Made by a program: the position numbers and the translations under genes. The notes under the pieces are model-generated. The model was not told the origin of the DNA. It saw only the letters and a list, made by a program, of their open reading frames with translations, and ran no database searches. From assembly GCF_900112225.1 (NCBI RefSeq), contig NZ_FOLD01000008.1:1-64000 (forward strand): a stretch of DNA of 64,000 nt, given 5' to 3'. Shown here one piece after another: positions 18,191-26,410 of this stretch (position 1 is the stretch's first letter; the number at the start of each line of letters is the position of its first letter). The DNA comes from Massilia yuzhufengensis. GTDB lineage: Bacteria; Pseudomonadota; Gammaproteobacteria; Burkholderiales; Burkholderiaceae_D.

Positions 18191-18904
18191 CTAGCCGCCC
18201 TTTTGCACCATATAGACGAAGTGCGAGCGCAGCGGTGGCGCGATGGCGCTCAGGATGTCGGCGGCCAGCCAGGGCGCGCCTGCCAGCAGCCGGTGGACGG
18301 GCGGGGCCAGCATGAGGGTGCGGTAGCGGCTGCGCTCCCCGGGCCAGTACCCGTCGAGCTCGGCGCGCGTGACCTTGCGCACATGCTTGTTGCGCGGGTT
18401 GTCGTAGCGGAAATCGAACACGAGGCACCAGCCGCCCGGCCGCAGGCTGCGCCACATCTGCGATGCCAGCTCGCGCCGCAGCAGCGGGTCGAGGATGGAC
18501 GAAAACACCGTTTGCGCGCTGACCAGGTCGAAGTCGCGCAGGCGCATGGCGTCCAGCGTGCCGAGCCGCCAGCTGGCGTCGGCCGCGGTGAAGTGGCGGG
18601 CGTAGTCGAGCCGGTCTTGCTGCAGCTCGGTGCCGGTGAGCTTGCCGGGATCGGCGCCCCAGTCGATGAGCTGGCGCAGGAAGCCGCCGGTGCCGCAGCC
18701 GACGTCGAGCACTCGCAGGCCGGACAGGTCGCTGCCCACGGTGGCCGGCAGCAGGGCGGCAAAGGCGCGGTTGCGGGCGGCCACCTGCTGCTGGATTTCC
18801 TGCCGGTGCCAGGCATAGCGGGAGAGGGCGGCGCCGCCATGCCATTGCTTGTAGACATCTTTTATGCGGTCCAGTTCCGCCTGTTTGTCGGTATGTGTGC
18901 TCAT
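18191..18904 (-). CDS. class I SAM-dependent methyltransferase
   Basis: The 237-residue protein has the SAM-binding motif I LRVLDVGCGTGGFLRQL (about residues 65-80), an acidic residue after the second strand (TGTELQQDRL), and motif LRPGGWCLVFDFRYDN. The N-terminal YKQWHGGAALSRYAWHRQE suggests a small-molecule, sugar or polyketide-type acceptor, which I cannot define. I chose ATG 18904; the 31 residues upstream are not conserved-looking. The gene sits inverted between gshA and gshB with DUF4272 downstream. Confidence 0.8.
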   Translation of the reverse strand: MSTHTDKQAELDRIKDVYKQWHGGAALSRYAWHRQEIQQQVAARNRAFAALLPATVGSDLSGLRVLDVGCGTGGFLRQLIDWGADPGKLTGTELQQDRLDYARHFTAADASWRLGTLDAMRLRDFDLVSAQTVFSSILDPLLRRELASQMWRSLRPGGWCLVFDFRYDNPRNKHVRKVTRAELDGYWPGERSRYRTLMLAPPVHRLLAGAPWLAADILSAIAPPLRSHFVYMVQKGG

Positions 18905-19098
18905 GTTGTCATGGTCGCGCAGCCACCGGCAGGAAGGCTTGCGCTGCCTCATGCGCACGGCTGACCCGGCACAACTTGCAATCCAGCATTTTCGCATTGC
19001 ACCATGCCCGTGCGCGGCCCAGGCGGGCAGTACAGGGCCCGCCCGCGAGAATCCGCGTTTCCGGCTAAAATCGAGGCATTCCCCGCACTGGACGCCCC

Positions 19099-20070
19099 AT
19101 GAAAATTGCCTTCCTCGCCGATCCGCTCTCCACTTTCAAGATCTACAAGGACTCGACCTTTGCGATGATGCGCGAGGCGGCCAAGCGCGGCCACCGCATC
19201 TACGCCTTCGAGCAGCGCGACATGGTGCTGGAAGAGGGCGTCGTCACGGCGGAAGTCACCCCCATCACGCTCACCGGTGACGCCGAAGAGTGGTACCGCG
19301 CCGATGCGCCGGAAATCCTCAAGCTGTCGGCCTTCGACGCCGTCATCGAGCGCAAGGACCCGCCCTTCGACATGGAATACGTCTACGGCACCTATCTGTT
19401 GGAACTTGCCGAGCGCCAGGGCGCGCGCGTGTTCAACCGCCCGGGCGCGATCCGCGACCACAACGAGAAGCTCTCCATCGCCCAGTTCAGCGGCTACACC
19501 TCGCCCACGCTGGTGTCGTCCAACCCGGCGCGCCTGCGCGCCTTCCACGACAAGCATGGCGACGTCATCTTCAAGCCGCTCGACGGCATGGGCGGCGCCG
19601 GCATCTTCCGGATCAAGGAAGACGGCATGAACCTGGGATCGGTCATCGAATCGCTGACCGACAACGGCAAGCACACCATCATGGCCCAGAAGTACATCCC
19701 GGCAATCAAGCAAGGCGACAAGCGGGTCTTGGTCATCGGCGGCAAGCCGGTGCCCTTCGCGCTGGCCCGCATCCCGCAGGGCAACGAAGTGCGCGGCAAC
19801 CTGGCCGCCGGCGGCCTCGGCGTGGCCCAGCCGATCACGGCGCGCGACCGCGAGATCGCCGAGGCCCTCGGCCCGGTGCTGGCCGCGCGTGGCTTATTGC
19901 TGGTAGGATTGGATGTGATCGGCGATTTCCTGACTGAAGTAAACGTCACCAGCCCCACCTGCTTCCAGGAGATCTTCGACCAGACCGGATTCGACGTGGC
20001 CGCGATGTTCATCGACGCGGTCGAACAGCAGCTCACCCACACGCTAGATACGACCGCAGGCAGACACTGA
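19099..20070 (+). CDS. gshB: glutathione synthetase
   Basis: The 323-residue ATP-grasp enzyme adds glycine to gamma-glutamylcysteine. It has the N-terminal MKIAFLADPLSTFKIYKDSTFAMMREA, the RKDPPFDMEYVYGTYLLE segment, the FKPLDGMGGAGIFRI ATP-grasp loop, and VNVTSPTCFQEI near the C-terminus. Length and motifs match GshB. The EIIA gene starts two bases after its stop, so glutathione synthesis and the PTS genes are likely co-transcribed, an arrangement known from Burkholderiales. Confidence 0.96.
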   Translation: MKIAFLADPLSTFKIYKDSTFAMMREAAKRGHRIYAFEQRDMVLEEGVVTAEVTPITLTGDAEEWYRADAPEILKLSAFDAVIERKDPPFDMEYVYGTYLLELAERQGARVFNRPGAIRDHNEKLSIAQFSGYTSPTLVSSNPARLRAFHDKHGDVIFKPLDGMGGAGIFRIKEDGMNLGSVIESLTDNGKHTIMAQKYIPAIKQGDKRVLVIGGKPVPFALARIPQGNEVRGNLAAGGLGVAQPITARDREIAEALGPVLAARGLLLVGLDVIGDFLTEVNVTSPTCFQEIFDQTGFDVAAMFIDAVEQQLTHTLDTTAGRH

Positions 20071-20071
20071 C

Positions 20072-20479
20072 ATGGTAGGCATCCTGCTGATGACCCACGC
20101 TCCGCTGGGCCAGGCATTCATTACGGCGGTGGCCCACGTCTTCCGTGGCCCCACCGAGCGCTTCGAGGCGATCGACGTGGCCGCCGACCAGGACCTGGCC
20201 GAGGTGAACTGCCTGGCCAAGGACGCCATCGCGCGCCTGGACGACGGCGACGGCGTGCTGGTCATCACCGACATCAAGGGCGGCACGCCATCGAATTGCT
20301 GCAATTCGCTGGCCGACGCCGGCCACGTGGAAATCATCGCCGGCATCAGCCTGCCGATGCTGCTGCGTGCGATCACCTACCGTCGCGACACCCTCGACGT
20401 GGTGGTGGAAATGGCCCTGGCCGGCGCGCAGAACGGCGCGGTGCGGGTGGATAACCGGATCCGGGTGGGATCGAACTAA
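20072..20479 (+). CDS. PTS EIIA component, mannose family
   Basis: The 135-residue protein is a stand-alone EIIA of the mannose/fructose family. The phosphorylatable His is at position 9 (ILLMTHAPLG), and GVLVITDIKGGTPSN is the conserved second motif. It accepts phosphate from HPr. No EIIB or EIIC lies nearby, so it is expected to act in regulation rather than sugar uptake. The gene starts two bases after gshB and is 33 bp from ptsH. Confidence 0.9.
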   Translation: MVGILLMTHAPLGQAFITAVAHVFRGPTERFEAIDVAADQDLAEVNCLAKDAIARLDDGDGVLVITDIKGGTPSNCCNSLADAGHVEIIAGISLPMLLRAITYRRDTLDVVVEMALAGAQNGAVRVDNRIRVGSN

Positions 20480-20512
20480 GACGTGACCTCAGTTTAAGAC
20501 GACAACGACCAT

Positions 20513-20782
20513 ATGATTCAACAAGAACTAGAGATCATCAACAAACTGGGCCTGCATGCCCGCGCCTCCGCCAAGTTCACCCAGCTGGCGGCCAAGTTCC
20601 AGAGCGACGTCTGGCTCACCCGCAACGGCCGCCGCATCAATGCCAAGTCGATCATGGGCGTCATGATGCTCGCCGCCGGCAAGGGCGCCAAGGTGCAGCT
20701 CGAGGCCGACGGCGCGGACGAAGAGGCGTGCATCGCCGCCCTCAGTGGCCTGATCAACGACAAGTTCGGCGAAGGCGAGTAA
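20513..20782 (+). CDS. ptsH: phosphocarrier protein HPr
   Basis: The 89-residue HPr has the catalytic His at position 15 (NKLGLHARAS) and the regulatory Ser at position 46 (NAKSIMGVMML), the site of HPr kinase in organisms that have it. It shuttles phosphate from enzyme I to EIIA. It lies between the EIIA gene and ptsI and ends in TAATG, where the ATG is a possible but less likely start for ptsI. Confidence 0.96.
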   Translation: MIQQELEIINKLGLHARASAKFTQLAAKFQSDVWLTRNGRRINAKSIMGVMMLAAGKGAKVQLEADGADEEACIAALSGLINDKFGEGE

Positions 20783-20823
20783 TGCCGCGCGAAGCGGCAG
20801 CTCCCCGCCACACGGGACCATCG

Positions 20824-22602
20824 ATGGCATCGTTCACGCTCCACGGCATTCCGGTTTCGCGCGGCATCGCCATCGGCCGCGCGCACCTGCTCACGCCCGC
20901 GGCGCTGGACGTCAAGCACTACCTGGTCCCGGAAGAACAGCTCGAGGCGGAAGTGGCGCGCCTGCAGGACGCCATCGCCGCCGTGCACCGCGGCCTGCAG
21001 GCCCTGTGGACCGAGCTGCCCAAGGACGCTCCGACCGAACTGGGCGCCTTCATCGACGTGCACGCGCTCATCCTGTCCGACCCGATGATCTCGGAAGCGC
21101 CGCTCGACATCATCCGCGCGCGCCACTACAACGCCGAATGGGCGCTGGTGACCCAGATCGACGAGCTGTCGGCCCAGTTCGACGAGATCGAGGACGAGTA
21201 CCTGCGCGAGCGCAAGCACGACATCCAGCAGGTGGCCGAGCGCGTGCTGAAGGTCCTGATGGGCACCGCGCTGGCGATCCCGCCCGCCGCGAGCGGCGAC
21301 GACCACGCGCCGCCGCAAATGGTAGTGGTCGCCCACGACATCTCGCCGGCCGACATGCTGGCCTTCCGCGACCGCGATGGCGCAACCCGCTCCTTCATCG
21401 GCTTCGTCACCGACGTCGGCGGCCAGAACTCGCACACCGCGATCGTCGCGCGCTCGCTCGACATCCCGGCGGTGGTGGGCATGAGCCAGGCCTCGCGCCT
21501 GATCGAGCAGGACGACTGGATCATCATCGACGGCGACGCCGGGGTGGTGATCTGCAACCCGAGCCAGCTGGTGCTGGAACAGTACCGCGCGCGCCAGGCC
21601 GCGCTGGTCAAGGCGCGCAAGCGCCTGTCCAAGCTCAAGAAGACCCCGGCCGTCACGAAGGACGGCACCGCCATCAAGCTGATGGCCAACATCGAGCTGC
21701 CGGAAGACTGCCAGGCGGCGCTGGAAGCCGGCGCCAACGGCGTGGGCCTGTTCCGCTCGGAGTTCCTGTTCATGGGCCGCGCCAATGTGCTGGGCCACGC
21801 GCTGCGCATTCCGAGCGAGGACGAGCAGTTCGAGCAGTACCGCAAGGCGGTGGTGGCCATGAAGGGCCGCCCGGTCACGATCCGCACCCTCGACGTCGGC
21901 GCCGACAAGCCGCTCGACCCCACTGAACACACGGCGCTGAACCCGGCGCTGGGCCTGCGCGCGATCCGCTACTGCCTGGCCGAGCCCCAGCTGTTCCTGA
22001 CCCAGCTGCGCGCGATCCTGCGCGCTTCCGCCTTCGGCAAGGTGCGCATCCTGATCCCGATGCTGGCGCACGCCTTCGAGATCGACCAGACGCTCAGCAT
22101 GATCGAGCAGGCCAAGGCCCAACTGCGCGACGAGAACCTCAAGTACGACCCGGCGGTGGAAGTGGGCGCCATGATCGAGATCCCGGCGGCCGCGCTGGCG
22201 CTGCCGCTGTTCGTGCGGCGCATGAACTTCCTCTCGATCGGGACGAACGACCTGATCCAGTACACGCTGGCGATCGACCGCGTCGATTACGAAGTGGCCC
22301 ACCTGTACAACCCGTTGCATCCGGCTGTGCTCATGCTCATCGCCCAGACCATCGCCACCGGGCACAAGGCTGGCCTCGACGTGGCCGTGTGCGGCGAGAT
22401 GGCGGGCGACACCAAGCTCACCCGCCTGCTGCTGGGCATGGGCCTGCGCGAATTCTCGATGCATCCGGGGCAGATCCTGTCAGTGAAGCAGGAAATCCTG
22501 AACAGCGACCTGGCCGCGATCACCACCCGGACCCGCCGCATCCTGCGCTCCATGGAACCGAACGAGATCGCCACCGCCGTCGAGCAGCTCCAGTTACTTT
22601 AA
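20824..22602 (+). CDS. ptsI: PTS enzyme I (PEP-protein phosphotransferase)
   Basis: The 592-residue enzyme autophosphorylates with phosphoenolpyruvate and passes phosphate to HPr. The active His is at about residue 204 in GGQNSHTAIVARS. The PEP-binding barrel contains GVGLFRSEFLFMGR, IRTLDVGADKP and the C-terminal motif CGEMAGD. I start at ATG 20824 (MASFTLHGIPVSRGIAIG), the usual family start. The ATG at 20782, overlapping the ptsH stop, would add 14 residues that look unconserved. It closes the gshB-EIIA-ptsH-ptsI unit. Confidence 0.95.
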   Translation: MASFTLHGIPVSRGIAIGRAHLLTPAALDVKHYLVPEEQLEAEVARLQDAIAAVHRGLQALWTELPKDAPTELGAFIDVHALILSDPMISEAPLDIIRARHYNAEWALVTQIDELSAQFDEIEDEYLRERKHDIQQVAERVLKVLMGTALAIPPAASGDDHAPPQMVVVAHDISPADMLAFRDRDGATRSFIGFVTDVGGQNSHTAIVARSLDIPAVVGMSQASRLIEQDDWIIIDGDAGVVICNPSQLVLEQYRARQAALVKARKRLSKLKKTPAVTKDGTAIKLMANIELPEDCQAALEAGANGVGLFRSEFLFMGRANVLGHALRIPSEDEQFEQYRKAVVAMKGRPVTIRTLDVGADKPLDPTEHTALNPALGLRAIRYCLAEPQLFLTQLRAILRASAFGKVRILIPMLAHAFEIDQTLSMIEQAKAQLRDENLKYDPAVEVGAMIEIPAAALALPLFVRRMNFLSIGTNDLIQYTLAIDRVDYEVAHLYNPLHPAVLMLIAQTIATGHKAGLDVAVCGEMAGDTKLTRLLLGMGLREFSMHPGQILSVKQEILNSDLAAITTRTRRILRSMEPNEIATAVEQLQLL

Positions 22603-22658
22603 ATTGAACCACTGCGGCCGCGCAGGCTGCAGCACACAAGAAGACCACGTACACCCCC

Positions 22659-23810
22659 ATGGGATCGATCGGAACAGTCACACCGCAGGCGATGCACTTC
22701 GCCGAGCCCCTGCGCCTGCAAAGCGGCGCCCAGCTTGCCGACTACACGCTGGTGTATGAAACCTATGGCGCCCTGAACGCCGACAAGTCGAACGCGGTGC
22801 TGGTCTGCCACGCGCTCAACGCCTCGCACCACGTGGCCGGCACCTATGCCGACAAGCCGAAAAGCGTGGGCTGGTGGGACAATATGGTGGGCCCGGGAAA
22901 GCCGCTCGACACCAACCGTTTCTTCGTCATCGGCGTGAACAACCCCGGCTCCTGCTTCGGCTCGACCGGCCCGATGCACGCCAATCCGGCCACCGGCAAG
23001 CCCTATGGCGCGGCCTTCCCGCTGCTGACGGTGGAAGACTGGGTCAGTGCCCAGGCGCGCCTGGCCGACCGCCTCGGCATCGCACAGTTTGCCGCGGTGA
23101 TGGGCGGCTCGCTCGGCGGCATGCAGGCGCTCTCGTGGAGCATCAACTTCCCCGAGCGCCTGCGCCACTGCATCGTGATCGCCTCCACGCCCAAGCTGTC
23201 GGCCCAGAACATCGCCTTCAACGACGTCGCGCGCCAGGCCATCCTGACCGACCCCGACTACCACGGCGGCGACTTTTATGAACACGGCGTGGTGCCGAAA
23301 AACGGGTTGAAAGTGGCGCGCATGGTCGGCCACATCACGTATTTGTCGAACGACGACATGGCGGAGAAATTCGGCCGCCGCCTGCGCAATGCGGCGGAAA
23401 CCGACGACTATGCCTTCGACTTCGGCGTCGACTTCGAGATCGAATCCTACCTGCGCTACCAGGGCGACAAGTTCTCGGAATACTTCGACGCCAACACCTA
23501 CCTCCTGATCACCAAGGCGCTCGACTACTTCGACCCGGCGCGCGCCCACGGCGGCGACCTGACCAAGGCGCTGGCGAGCACGCGCGCGCAGTTCCTGATC
23601 GCGTCCTTCACCACCGACTGGCGCTTCTCGCCCGAGCGCAGCCGCGAGATCGTCGAAGCGCTGGTGTCGAACCGCCGCAAGGTGACCTACGCCGAGATCG
23701 ACGCGCCGCACGGCCACGACGCCTTCCTGCTGGAAGACCCGCGCTACCTCGGCGTGGTGCGCGCCTACTACGACAGGATCGCGCAGGAATTCGCAGGGGA
23801 GGCAGCATGA
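22659..23810 (+). CDS. metX: homoserine O-acyltransferase MetX
   Basis: The 383-residue alpha/beta-hydrolase acylates homoserine as the committed step of methionine synthesis. Seen motifs are [26 protein letters not shown] and the nucleophile elbow [12 protein letters not shown]; the C-terminal GHDAFLLE carries the catalytic His. Whether acetyl- or succinyl-CoA is used cannot be read from these motifs alone. The stop overlaps the metW start by four bases (23807-23810). Confidence 0.94.
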   Translation: MGSIGTVTPQAMHFAEPLRLQSGAQLADYTLVYETYGALNADKSNAVLVCHALNASHHVAGTYADKPKSVGWWDNMVGPGKPLDTNRFFVIGVNNPGSCFGSTGPMHANPATGKPYGAAFPLLTVEDWVSAQARLADRLGIAQFAAVMGGSLGGMQALSWSINFPERLRHCIVIASTPKLSAQNIAFNDVARQAILTDPDYHGGDFYEHGVVPKNGLKVARMVGHITYLSNDDMAEKFGRRLRNAAETDDYAFDFGVDFEIESYLRYQGDKFSEYFDANTYLLITKALDYFDPARAHGGDLTKALASTRAQFLIASFTTDWRFSPERSREIVEALVSNRRKVTYAEIDAPHGHDAFLLEDPRYLGVVRAYYDRIAQEFAGEAA

Positions 23811-24424
23811 ATTTCACCGACCTGAGTTCCCTGCGGCCCGACCTGGCCTTCATCGCCCACTGGGTGAGCGAGGGCGCGCACGTGCTGGACGTGGGCTGCG
23901 GCGACGGCGCCATGCTGCGCTACCTCGAACTGGCCAAGAATTGCACCGGCTACGGCGTCGAGATCGCCGACGACAAGGTATTGGAGAGCACCGCGCGCGG
24001 CATCAGCGTGATCCAGCACGACATGGAACAGGGCCTGGACCTGTTCCGCGACAACGCCTTCGACATGGTGCTGTGCCTGAATTCGCTGCAGATGATGCAG
24101 CACGTGGAAGCGCGCCTGCGCGACATCGTGCGGGTGGGGCAGGAAGCCATCGTCTCGTTCCCGAACTTCGCCTACTGGCCGCACCGCATCGCCTTGATCC
24201 GCGGCCGCATGCCGGTCTCGCGCTCGCTGCCTTACCAGTGGTTCGACACGCCCAACGTACGTTATGCCACCATCCACGACTTCAAGGACCTGGCCGAGAA
24301 GTGCGGGCTGGAAGTGCTGGAATATGTGGCGCTGGCCGAGGGCAAGCCGGTGAGCTTCCTGCCGAACCTGCGCGGGAGCCTGGCGGTATTTCGATTGCGC
24401 AAGAGAGCGGGCGCTACTGGCTAG
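23807..24424 (+). CDS. metW: methionine biosynthesis protein MetW
   Basis: The 205-residue protein has a SAM-methyltransferase-like fold with [17 protein letters not shown]. The conserved MetW stretch [10 protein letters not shown]-like appears here as [25 protein letters not shown], followed by [12 protein letters not shown]. MetW is regularly paired with MetX and supports its activity in several bacteria, though its exact biochemical role is less clear. The ATGA overlap with metX shows translational coupling. Confidence 0.94.
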   Translation: MNFTDLSSLRPDLAFIAHWVSEGAHVLDVGCGDGAMLRYLELAKNCTGYGVEIADDKVLESTARGISVIQHDMEQGLDLFRDNAFDMVLCLNSLQMMQHVEARLRDIVRVGQEAIVSFPNFAYWPHRIALIRGRMPVSRSLPYQWFDTPNVRYATIHDFKDLAEKCGLEVLEYVALAEGKPVSFLPNLRGSLAVFRLRKRAGATG

Positions 24425-24569
24425 GTTAGCCTGAGCCCGTCTTCACGGCTTATGTGCGGTGGCGGCTTGTTTGCGGGCTGTGCTTGCGCGATGATCGACC
24501 TATTCGTGGGTCCTTCCACAGCTACTTTTCGCGAGGATGGGCTGCTAAGAACAGCCTATCGTTGATTAC

Positions 24570-25460
24570 ATGAAAAAAATGAAGCATTTGGTCCTGTGCC
24601 TGTCGCTGCTTGCCGCCACCGGCCTGGCCGGCGCCCAGGACGCCGGCAAGCGGGTCGTACAAGATGGCATCGCCGTCGAACCCTTGTCGCGCGCGCGCAA
24701 GTTTATTCCGGAAGAACAGCTCAACCAGGCGGCAGCCCAGCAATACACCCAGATGATGGGCCAGGCGCAGCAGAAGGGCGTGCTGCTGCCGCCCTCGCAC
24801 CCCGAGGTGCGGCGCCTGCGCGCCATCGCCCAGCGCATCATTCCGCATACGCCGCGCTGGAACGAGCTGGCCACCAAGTGGGAATGGCAGGTCAACCTGA
24901 TCGACTCCAAGGACGTCAACGCCTTCTGCATGCCGGGCGGGCGCATCGGCTTCTTCACCGGCATCCTGACCCAGCTGAAACTGACCGACGACGAAGTGGC
25001 GGCCGTGATGGGCCACGAGATCGCCCATGCCTTGCGCGAGCATAGCCGCGAAAAGATGGCCAAGCAGATGGGCACCAATTTCGCCGCGCGCGCCGGCGGC
25101 GCGCTGATCTCGGGCATCTTCGGGATCGACCCGGGCATTACCGGCACCATCGCCAGCTACGGCGCCCAGTTCATCGGCCTGAAATTCTCGCGCGACGAAG
25201 AGCGCGAAGCCGACCTGGTGGGCCTTGACATCTCGTCGCGCGCCGGCTACGACCCGCGTGCCGGCATTGTCCTGTGGCGCAAGATGGCGGCCCTGGACAA
25301 GCGCGCCCCGATCGAACTGCTGTCCACCCACCCGGGCGGCGAGACCCGCATCAAGGACATGGAAGCGCACATGAACCTGCTGCTGCCGCTGTACGCGCGC
25401 ACCAAGGGCACCACCGCCGCCAAGCTGCCGCCGTACCGGACCAACGTCGCCCTGCGTTAA
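24570..25460 (+). CDS. secreted M48 family metalloprotease
   Basis: The 296-residue protein has a signal peptide (MKKMKHLVLCLSLLAATGLAGAQ) and the zinc motif HEIAH in VMGHEIAHALREHSREK, with the third ligand region REEREADLVGLD-like (DEEREADLVGL). It is a periplasmic M48 peptidase of the BepA/LoiP type and may act in envelope quality control. No TPR domain is visible, unlike BepA. The stop and the pseudouridine synthase start overlap (TAATG at 25458). Confidence 0.9.
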   Translation: MKKMKHLVLCLSLLAATGLAGAQDAGKRVVQDGIAVEPLSRARKFIPEEQLNQAAAQQYTQMMGQAQQKGVLLPPSHPEVRRLRAIAQRIIPHTPRWNELATKWEWQVNLIDSKDVNAFCMPGGRIGFFTGILTQLKLTDDEVAAVMGHEIAHALREHSREKMAKQMGTNFAARAGGALISGIFGIDPGITGTIASYGAQFIGLKFSRDEEREADLVGLDISSRAGYDPRAGIVLWRKMAALDKRAPIELLSTHPGGETRIKDMEAHMNLLLPLYARTKGTTAAKLPPYRTNVALR

Positions 25461-26410
25461 TGAGTGGCAGCAGGAAGGGCTTCCAGGCCGAAGCCAACGC
25501 CCATGTCCCGCTGCCGATCCGCGCCGGGGTCGCGCCCAGCTACCTGTGGCTGACCGAAACCCGCGCCGGCGGCTTGCTGCGCTTCCTGGCCGAGCGCTTT
25601 CCCGACGTGTCCGAGGCCGCGTGGGCCGGCCGCCTGGCGCGCGGCGAGATCGTCGATGCCAGAGGTGCGCGGCTGGAGGCCGCCAGCCCGGTGCGCCAGG
25701 GCATGCGCATCTGGTATTACCGCGAGCTGGAAGCGCCTGAAACACCGATCCCGTTCCGCGAGCAGGTGCTGTTCCAGGACGCGCACCTGCTGGTGGCCGA
25801 CAAGCCGCACTTCCTGCCCACCATCCCGACCGGCCGCTTCCTGCACGAGACCCTGCTGGTGCGCCTGAAACAACGGTTTGAGCTGCCGCACCTGACGCCG
25901 ATCCACCGGCTCGACCGCGAGACCGCGGGCGTGGTGATCTTCTCGCACAATCCGGCGTCGCGCGGCGCCTACCAGTCGATGTTCCAGAAGCGGGTGGTGA
26001 ACAAGGTGTACGAGGCGCTGGCCGGCCCGATCGAAGGCAGGGCATTCCCGTTTACCTACCGTAGCCGCATGCAGGATGCGGAGCAGTTCTTCTTGAGTAA
26101 AGAAGTGGCAGGCGAGCCGAATTCCGAAACGCTGATCGAACTGCTCGAGCGCCGGGGCGACGTGGCGCATTACCGCCTGCACCCGCATACGGGGCGCAAG
26201 CACCAGCTGCGCCTGCACCTGTCGGCGCTCGGCGCGCCGATCCTGAACGACGCCTTCTATCCGGTGGCGCTGCCCTGCAAGGGAGACGACTTCAGCGCGC
26301 CGCTGCAGCTGCTGGCGCGCTCCATCGCATTCGACGATCCGCTCAGCGGCCAACCGCGCCGTTTCGACAGCGGCTTCCGGCTGGCCTGGCCCACAACCCG
26401 TCCGGCTTAA
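25460..26410 (+). CDS. RluA-type pseudouridine synthase
   Basis: The 316-residue protein has the RluA catalytic motif HRLDRETAGVVIF with the essential Asp, preceded by LLVADKPHFLPTIPTGRFLHE and followed by HPHTGRKHQLRLHLSALG. An N-terminal S4-like segment may be present (residues 30-75). It isomerises uridines in rRNA or tRNA; the target site cannot be told. The ATG overlaps the M48 stop. Its stop shares TTAA with the convergent Ig-repeat gene. Confidence 0.88.
   Translation: MSGSRKGFQAEANAHVPLPIRAGVAPSYLWLTETRAGGLLRFLAERFPDVSEAAWAGRLARGEIVDARGARLEAASPVRQGMRIWYYRELEAPETPIPFREQVLFQDAHLLVADKPHFLPTIPTGRFLHETLLVRLKQRFELPHLTPIHRLDRETAGVVIFSHNPASRGAYQSMFQKRVVNKVYEALAGPIEGRAFPFTYRSRMQDAEQFFLSKEVAGEPNSETLIELLERRGDVAHYRLHPHTGRKHQLRLHLSALGAPILNDAFYPVALPCKGDDFSAPLQLLARSIAFDDPLSGQPRRFDSGFRLAWPTTRPA

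Noticed and set aside
20782-20823. ATG overlapping the ptsH stop as start of ptsI
   Set aside because: It adds 14 residues without similarity to enzyme I; the family starts at the ATG at 20824. It remains possible.
20518-22464. 648-codon open frame antisense to ptsH and ptsI
   Set aside because: It covers conserved genes and has typical shadow composition.
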